A stretch of DNA of 64,000 nt from Ziziphus jujuba (Eukaryota; Streptophyta; Magnoliopsida; Rosales; Rhamnaceae), in assembly GCF_031755915.1 (NCBI RefSeq), contig NC_083389.1, positions 20,524,001 to 20,588,000 on the forward strand, given 5' to 3'. Shown here piece by piece: positions 57,588 through 64,000 of the stretch. The notes beneath the pieces are model-generated. The model worked only from the letters and a program-made list of their open reading frames with translations, had not been told where the DNA came from and did no database searches. Position numbers and translations under genes: made by a program. Each line of letters begins with the position of its first letter. Position 1 is the stretch's first letter.

Positions 57588-60579
57588 TCACGCATCGCCC
57601 TGAATCTCTTGTGCCAACCAAGAAAGGTATTCGGCACCCTCTTCAGATTGATCTGGTGGTGTGACCTTCCAACCAGCATTTCTACACTAGGTACTTCCTC
57701 TTCCGTCCACCTCTTGGCCTTGAACGGAACTGCTCATCCGTCTCTCCAAAATCTCCCTTTTAATAGGAAAATACCATTCTCCATGCATGAATTCATTTTC
57801 TAAGATTTGATGTCTAATGATGTCTTCTGATCCTAGAATAAGACTTACATGAATGCAAACATGAGCTCCAGTCTTCTCATGGTTCTCTCTCAAATGCTTG
57901 TATGAAAATCTTATGCTGCAACCCGAGAAGCCCCAGACAAAGGGTTTTTTCTTAAGATGCACAGCCCTCACATGTTGTTGAAGATTTGATTTCTGCATAA
58001 ACAACATGGAAAAAGGAAAAGGAAATTTAATAGCCAACATTATGCACATTTTGAAAACAGATATAAGCTAACTCTTTACCAGAATGAAAGCCAGTTTTGC
58101 ATTGGTGAAGATGAACATACAACCCATGCCACAGTTTAGGAAGCAGCAACTTACATTTGAAAATGTATGATCACAACCCTTGTAGTTGCATTTAACTCTC
58201 TCCGTTGAGTCTTTTGTATCATGTGCACAGAGGTGCCTTTTAATGTTCTTTCTCAGTTGCTTGGTTCCACATATCTCACAGGTAATATGTTGATGGCAGG
58301 ATTGTAGATGGGCCTTAAGGCATTGCTCATTAGTAAATGGTTTCATACAGCCTGGCTCTGAGCAGAATGCCTCCACTGAATCCAACTTAACTGCAGCAGT
58401 AAGGTCATAAGACATTCATAAGAATTCACGAATCAGAACATGTTGCAAAACACAGTACAAACATTACCCTTGTTAAGTTTCATGAAAAAATGTAGAACCA
58501 GTCACGGAACTTCCCATTAATGTTAATAATAATAATAATAATACTAATAAAGAAAAGTCATAATACTAAAACAGGGAAAAATGAATGGAACTATGAAAAA
58601 AGCAACCTACCATGGGAATCCAAATGCTTTTGTAGCCTTGATGCAAATCTAAACACCTTTCCACAACCAATTTCCTGGCACACATACTGCTTCTGAGTAG
58701 TTGAGGGCCGATCCTCGTCATGGAGTTGTCTGCCATGCCTCTTCACGTTTCCTTGGATAGCGAACTCACGGTTGCAGTTCTCAATTGGACACCTAAAAAG
58801 TTTTCCTTGGTGCTGAAGAAGATGGCGAGTCAAGTGGTCTTTTCTTCTATAACTGGAATGACAACCTTCTACTGAACATCTATATGGCCTCTGTAATGAA
58901 AACAAATACCTATAGCTGTAAAAAATCTACATGTTCACAGTAACTCAAGTCACAACTAACATACTCACGAACAAGCATCAAACCTCAAACTGAATGTGGT
59001 GTGATTGAGGCTCACTTGATGGAGCCTCTCAGGCAGTCAGCCAACCTGATACTGGTCCTATCAAGTTAAAATCCTCTCGCATTTTGGAGTGCTTATTTGT
59101 GGGATCCAATGCTTCATGCTGTATAATTCCATTTTTTTTTTTTTCTCAACTATATAAATCCTGCAAAAGTTTAATCACCTTCAAATTGATGAAATCTTAA
59201 TTAAGGGTAAGGAAATACAATGATAGCAATGTCAGCAGCTTAATAACATATTGCCAAGATCTGTTACATCACAAAAATACCAGCTAGAAGGTTCCACTCA
59301 ACTGATTGGCAACTTATGGATTAATTGACTTTTCACAGGTAAAATTTGATACATTTGAAAAACATATTGATCAAAGGCAAAACCAGCTTTCAAATCAGTC
59401 GTGGCCTTCTGATTTGGGTCAGAGATAACAACATAAAGAAAGCAACCCAATTGGAGACAAAAGCATAATTATTATTATGCTCTCTCATGAGACAATATAC
59501 AAACCCAGAATTTAAGCGCTATCCACCACTTATGGCCAGCCATGGACCAGATCCTTGTTCTTAGCCAAATAGTAACTTACAAAGAATTTCAAAAAAAATG
59601 TTTATACTAGAATGCAAACCATGAAATTCTTAATCAGCCACAAAACGATAGCGGACTAAACAAAATAGAAAGACAGGAACATTTGCAAGGTTTTATGATC
59701 CAATCAAGAACAAAACTTGAAATCCATAGAAGGAGATTGCATAGAACATGAATGGTTACCATGTTGAGATGCCATAATCTGTTTAACATGTCAATTTGTA
59801 GGCCAAAAAAGCAACCCCAAAAAGTTGACCTAAAATAGAGATCCCGTACATGGTCATGCCAGTAATGAGCAATGCATGTCCATCTCAAGTAAACATGTCT
59901 CAAAGTTAGTAACTCAGCAAGATGATAAAACAGGTGAAACTGATAAAGAAAATCCATCCAACCTATAAGGTGTAAAACTTTAAAGAAAACAGTAGATACC
60001 TCAAGAGAATGACTTTGCAGATGTTGTTTCAAATATGCAGGTTTCTTGAAGCTAACACCACATTCTGGGCACGTATTGGATGCTTTTAACCCCCCTGCAT
60101 CCCCATCTCCATCAGACCTTGCCTTGTTTACTTCTTCCTGCACACGAAAACAAAAACAAAAACACGCATCATATATCTCAACTCCTCCATTTGTGAAGCA
60201 CTTCAGTCACTCCCAGCTAAGAATTGAAAATTCCCATCTTAGGATGCTAAAAACACTAACACTTTTTGTGCTCTAATGTGTTCACGGTGCTATTCATCTG
60301 TCACTCCATAATTGAAACATATTGGTTTGCTACACATACAGTGCAAATTGACAACGACCCAGAACACTTCCTTGAATAAAAACACCATATACATACACAT
60401 ATATATATATATACACAAAGGAAAAAAAAAAAAAAAATGAGAAAGGGACTAACCTTGTGATGAGTGAGCATGTGAGCAGCAACCAGCGACTTCTTAGACC
60501 TACAAATACCACAGTAGTCACAGAAATAGCGCCTTATGTCCCTAAATATCGGCTTCTTTATATCATCCACTTCCTCCAT
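57588..60579 (-). CDS. TFIIIA: Transcription factor IIIA, nine C2H2 zinc fingers (C terminus frameshifted)
   Basis: TFIIIA binds the internal control region of 5S rRNA genes to recruit RNA polymerase III, and binds 5S rRNA itself. Six exons with frame-consistent GT..AG borders: 60579-60454 (start [10 protein letters not shown]), 60137-60000, 58890-58611, 58390-58155, 57992-57849 and 57756-57682. They give nine fingers, from [15 protein letters not shown] through [43 protein letters not shown] and VKCNYKGC..H to FVWGFSGC..H. In finger 9 the first zinc ligand is Trp (codon 57933-57935) instead of Cys. After the basic [10 protein letters not shown] motif a frameshift gives LV and stop (57682-57684), about 332 residues. 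The normal ending, KVTPPDQS .. [13 protein letters not shown], survives in another frame down to 57588. Intron 2 holds the P5SM cassette. Otherwise intact, so weakened or recently damaged. Confidence 0.88.
58969..59118 (-). ncRNA. P5SM: plant 5S rRNA mimic, alternative cassette exon of TFIIIA
   Basis: This 150-nt segment lies inside TFIIIA intron 2, with acceptor AATTATACAG before 59118 and donor TTC|GTGAGTATG after 58969. It carries 5S rRNA-like words in 5S order: GGATCCCA (59107-59100), ACTCC (59090-59086) and GCGAGAG (59080-59074). Closing helix AAGCAT/ATGCTT (59114-59109 with 58978-58973) and hairpin GAGGCTC/GAGCCTC (59028-59022 with 59013-59007) are visible. Inclusion adds an in-frame TGA (59031-59029) after 29 codons, so the included transcript is non-productive. 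In known plants ribosomal protein L5 binds this mimic and promotes skipping, which restores TFIIIA. The function here is inferred from structure and position. Confidence 0.85.
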
Positions 60580-61250
60580 CTCCCTCTCACCACATAGAGG
60601 GCTTTACAGACCAACGATCAAATACAAAATAACTTCTCTATAACGTGCAGAAAGCAATTTTTTTTTTTTTTTTTCTCTCACCGTGACAATTTTACCACCT
60701 TATCCTCTTTGCTTCTGCTACAGAAATCCCAGGTTAGATTATTTGGGTTCATTGGCTATAACAAAATTATTGTCTAGCATGAAACTATAAACTATGTTTC
60801 CACATGCTAGCGGCAACAGAAAGTATATATATGCTTAACATCTTTAATTATGCAGAAAACACACAAAAAAAAAAAAAAATTGAGTCATAAATAATCAAAG
60901 TGACCCAAAACCAGAAATAAAAAGAAACGAAAAATTATAATCAGCCACATGAAAAAGAGATTCAGTTCTACATACATAACAAAACTCAAGACTTTCAAAG
61001 ATTTCGATGACAGAGAAAATCAGAAATTAAATTAACGAATTTTAAATAAAAATTACGGCAAACAAAAATACCTGGTTTCCGGGAAAACAAGAAACAAAGA
61101 AGAAATTGGTGTCTTTAACTGAATTCCCGCCGAACAATCGGAGGATGATACAATTTTCCGGCACCGATTGGTTTCTAACTTGGGGCTGAAGGAGGGTAGC
61201 CGGCAGTCTGAAGCTGCACGATGACGGAAATTAGGGTTTTTATAGAAGGC
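60580..61250 (-). promoter_or_regulatory. TFIIIA promoter, telo-box and leader intron
   Basis: On the minus strand CTATAAAAACCCTAATTTCC (about 61242-61223) combines a TATA box with a telo-box (AAACCCTAA, 61239-61231), typical of plant translation and ribosome genes. A leader exon would run to the donor AAACCAG|GTATTTTTG near 61070. An acceptor-like TCTGTAAAG near 60607 precedes the ATG at 60579, giving a leader intron of about 460 bp. A poly-T tract at 60659-60675 (poly-A on the transcript strand) lies in that intron. Confidence 0.6.
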
Positions 61251-61436
61251 ATTAAGATTCATTTTCCGAATTTATCCTTATCTTCGATAAAGAGCTCAGT
61301 GTATGACTGAAAGGGCAAAATCAACAAAAAAATAATAATAACTTCTTTTTAATTTTAATTAAATATTTCCATTTTCATAACCCATATAAGATCGGAAGGT
61401 TTTGATAATGAAATTGAGGATGGAGAACCAACATAC

Positions 61437-61607
61437 CTTGTTGAGTGGATAAAAGGGAGGGTCTTTGATGGTGGATATGTTTATGGCTGGAAACGTGGAA
61501 ACCCATGCGAGCGAACTTGAAGAAGAACGAGCCGGAAGCAACTCGAAAGAGAGATGGGTCCGAGTTAACGGAGCTGGTGAAGAAGAAGATGATAGTATGC
61601 ACGCCAT
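61437..61607 (-). other. Orphan first exon, transit-peptide-like
   Basis: MACILSSSSSPAPLTRTHLS opens a 57-codon frame rich in Ser, Arg and Leu with few acidic residues, like a chloroplast or mitochondrial transit peptide. It ends YPLNK at a strong donor (CAACAAG|GTATGT, 61437/61436) with an intact phase. No following exon is seen before the TFIIIA promoter 180 bp away on the same strand. It may be an exon stranded by rearrangement or a gene interrupted by TFIIIA. Family unknown. Confidence 0.35.
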
Positions 61608-62340
61608 ATCTTGAGCTTCTCAGCTTTGCCAAACGGCAAGTACAGACGGAAAATACCTTGGAAAAATATATCTCCAAAGGATTGTTTTTTTTTTTTTTTT
61701 TTTTTTTTTTTGCTAATAAAGTTTTTTATTTTTACTTTTTTATTTTTTTCACCAATCAATATAAAATTTAATTATAAAGTGAAAAGAAAGTGCATTTCCT
61801 TGTATTCTTTAATTTTCATTTTTTTTTCTTTATTTATTATTATTATTATTTTTTTCACAAAATACTCAAAGTTTCTTTGATGGATAAATAATTCATATGT
61901 ATTGGATAATTCATTCACAAATCGTCTCCTCTATCAATAATCGCCAGCATGCTTGCCATACATTACTTTCCGATAAAAATAATTTTTACTAAAATCTTAA
62001 AATGATTTTCTTTAGGTTTAAAATTCTTTTGTACGTGTAGGAACATTCCAATCCTCCTTCACCTCCAGTATTAAAAAAATAAAATAAAATAAAATATTTT
62101 ATTTTTTCAATTATATCAACTTAATCTTTGTTAATTTTATGCTTTTTTTTTTCAAACTTTTGTAAATTTAAATTGAGAATTTTTAAAATGACTCGTGCAA
62201 CTTGACAGAGAAATTTTATGATATGCAAAAATATTATAAGATTATTCCAGTGTAGAACATACAATAAAACTTGGAGATTTTTTTTTTAAAATTTATCACT
62301 TTTAATTAGGTCTGCATTTCAACCTAGATTGTGGCCATTC
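61608..62340. other. Gene-free AT-rich stretch
   Basis: A 30-base poly-T run lies at 61682-61711. Nothing else is recognisable. Confidence 0.5.
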
Positions 62341-62344
62341 GAGG

Positions 62345-62445
62345 ACACTTGACATACAATAAGTATTAAAATCAAAACATTGTTACAAATCAAGGAAAAC
62401 GAAAACAAAAAAGAGTGTATATCATGAACTAGAAAAATACATGCG
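62345..62445. repeat. 100-bp copy of the TFIIIA downstream flank (57252-57350)
   Basis: GACACTTGACATAC.ATAAGT, ATCAAAACATTGTTACAAAT and AAGAGTGTATAT.ATGAACTA are shared almost exactly, in the same orientation, on both sides of the TFIIIA gene. Confidence 0.85.
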
Positions 62446-62536
62446 GAAAACAAACATTTCAGTATATACGTAAAAAAAAATTTAAACCACATATATATTA
62501 TATTATATACTCAAAATATTTTAAAATGATATAACC

Positions 62537-63703
62537 ACTTACAGTACTATAAATGTTCACTCCTATTCACTTGTAGGATCGTCTTTAGGCTCAACCTGAA
62601 TACCTATAATATAATGAAATATTTCTCCGTCTTCAATAACTAAACCAAAGACACTTTGTGACTCAAATGTCTTAAAATGATCTATTCCACTATAAAATTA
62701 CATAAATTGGATGTCGAACAGTCCAATTATATTTCGTACCCTTAGGATCCTGAATCCAAAATTGGGATATTTCATCTAAAGACTAATCTTTTAAAATTAA
62801 ACCTTCTAATGGGTCCTAATAATATCTAATTTCACTAATCCAACTCCAATTTTATCCAAACATAGTTCCAATTTATCTGGTATTTAACTAATTGATCCAA
62901 AAATAGAAAAATTATCAAACCACCTTCAAAATTCATAAACTTTATATTAATGGAAAAGCCCAAGAGGTAAGGAATGCAATGGTGTATTCACCTCGGTCCA
63001 AAAGTATCACCGGTGGCCGGAAAACTTGTTGTAATACTTGGCGAAAGTCCAAGTTGATATATCTCTCAAATGGTGAAGAATCTTGGCAAATGGACCACAA
63101 AAATAAGTTCAAGAAGTCCAAAAATGGTGGAAAAAGTTTATAGGTTGGCCTGAAACGGTTGCTACTGACTTCAAACAACCGATCCTGCGTCGGCCAGCAG
63201 TTTGACCTGAAATTTGGCTGACGATGTCGTCTTGAGGTGGCTAAAGCGTGCATCAAGGTGGTGGCCAGATTTGGACAAAATGGCGATGATCCGGTTTAGA
63301 TCCGTGGGTCTGGAGAGAAATTTCTCACATTTAGGGGACAAAATGGATATTTTGGAACTTGTTTCCTGCTGGGCATGTTTTCCAAAATTTATATTGGGCC
63401 TTGGATTACTAACTGGCAAAAATCTGGGACTGGTTTAAACACTAATATAAAACTGATATTTGAAACTTTACAGAATTATAACTTTTTATCTATAATTCAG
63501 AATTAGGCATTCCACCAGTCTATGAACTCGTATTAACAAGCTCTGCACAATAGTACATCAGTCAAACCAAAAATCTTATCCATAAAAAAGTCACCCTTGG
63601 ACGCATATACTGTTCACTCGATTAAACTTGGTTAAACTTGATCAAACTTGGTTAAACTTAATCAAACTTGTACAACAAAAATATTTTGGTATGAGTTGTT
63701 ACA
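62537..63703 (-). mobile_element. Truncated copy of the 42-kb LTR, inverted
   Basis: On the minus strand it begins TGTAACAACTCATACCAAAA at 63703 and follows 42076-43260 collinearly, including 'AATTATAGATAAAAAGTTAT' and the central GC-richer part around 62950-63350. It stops near 'ACAGTACTATAAATG' (62551-62537), missing the last 1.7 kb with the 60-bp repeats. Open frames at 62942-63438 are LTR sequence. Confidence 0.7.
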
Positions 63704-63724
63704 CAAAGTGACAAAATTCAAGCT

Positions 63725-64000
63725 TTTAGGGTAAGAATGGAAATCCTAAAGCTGCTGAAGCAGCTGCGCTACATAAAGTTGTCACCCTAGCTCTTAAATA
63801 AGGTTTCATTAAAGTTTGTTGCGAAAGTGATGCCAAATTAGTTATTGAAAGTGTGAAGGATCTATAAAAGACTACTCATTGGACAGTTGTTAGCTTCCTT
63901 AGGAATATTAAGGAGTTGGTTCTTTTTTTTTGATTCAGTGGGCACCAAGGCAAAACAATGGGTTGGCTCATATGATTGCCCGATGGGGCCTTGTAAATGT
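63725..64000 (+). pseudogene. RNase H-like (LINE or RVT_3) fragment, cut by window end
   Basis: The first frame reads KAAEAAALHKVVTLALK, stop, GFIKVCCESDAKLVIESVKD. After a frame change it reads IQWAPRQNNGLAHMIARWGLV. ESDxxLVI and the R-x-N-x-x-AH ending are hallmarks of plant LINE-type RNase H domains. Stops and a frameshift make it a relic. It directly abuts the inverted LTR. Confidence 0.6.

Overview
This is plant nuclear DNA, almost certainly from a eudicot and probably a rosid. It is very AT-rich, its genes are split by introns with GT..AG borders, poly-A/T and AT microsatellites are everywhere, and the transposon remnants are plant types: Ty1/copia, a long TGTAACACCCC-type LTR, LINE-type RNase H pieces, MITEs and foldbacks. 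The resistance gene is a non-TIR RPS2-like NLR. The species cannot be fixed from the sequence alone.

Layout. 1-7.2 kb is a non-coding block (block A) that matches 30.2-37.25 kb (block B). Block B is the 5' leader plus long leader intron of the NLR gene, so block A is probably the leader of a second NLR lying just left of the window. 7.2-16.3 kb holds a diverged tandem duplication, an unidentified gene relic, a TGTCA-rich array and several microsatellites. 16.3-19.7 kb is a broken C-terminal half of an AGD14-like ArfGAP gene (+). 20-23.6 kb is MITE and foldback material. 23.65-29.96 kb (-) is the one large gene that looks intact, a CC-NB-ARC-LRR gene with three recognisable coding exons. 31.7-35.0 kb is the 3' half of a decayed copia element. 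36.2-36.6 kb is a LINE RNase H relic. 39.37-40.74 kb is an element with long terminal inverted repeats that may carry host sequence. 42.08-44.95 kb is a solo LTR. 47.7-48.0 kb is a ubiquitin-eS31 (RPS27A) pseudogene. 50.9-53.5 kb is a second broken AGD14-like copy. 55.5-55.95 kb (-) is a uL18-family ribosomal protein exon with a frameshift. 57.6-60.6 kb (-) is a TFIIIA gene with nine zinc fingers, including the regulatory 5S-rRNA-mimic cassette exon. Its promoter and leader lie at 60.6-61.25 kb. An orphan transit-peptide-like exon is at 61.4-61.6 kb. The right edge has a truncated inverted copy of the 42-kb LTR and another RNase H-like fragment.

How it fits together. The window is a tandem-duplicated resistance-gene neighbourhood that has been colonised by transposons, next to housekeeping genes for ribosome production (TFIIIA, uL18, eS31) that mostly show lesions. 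The best functional features are the NLR gene and the TFIIIA gene with its P5SM splicing switch, although this TFIIIA copy has a lost zinc ligand and a C-terminal frameshift.
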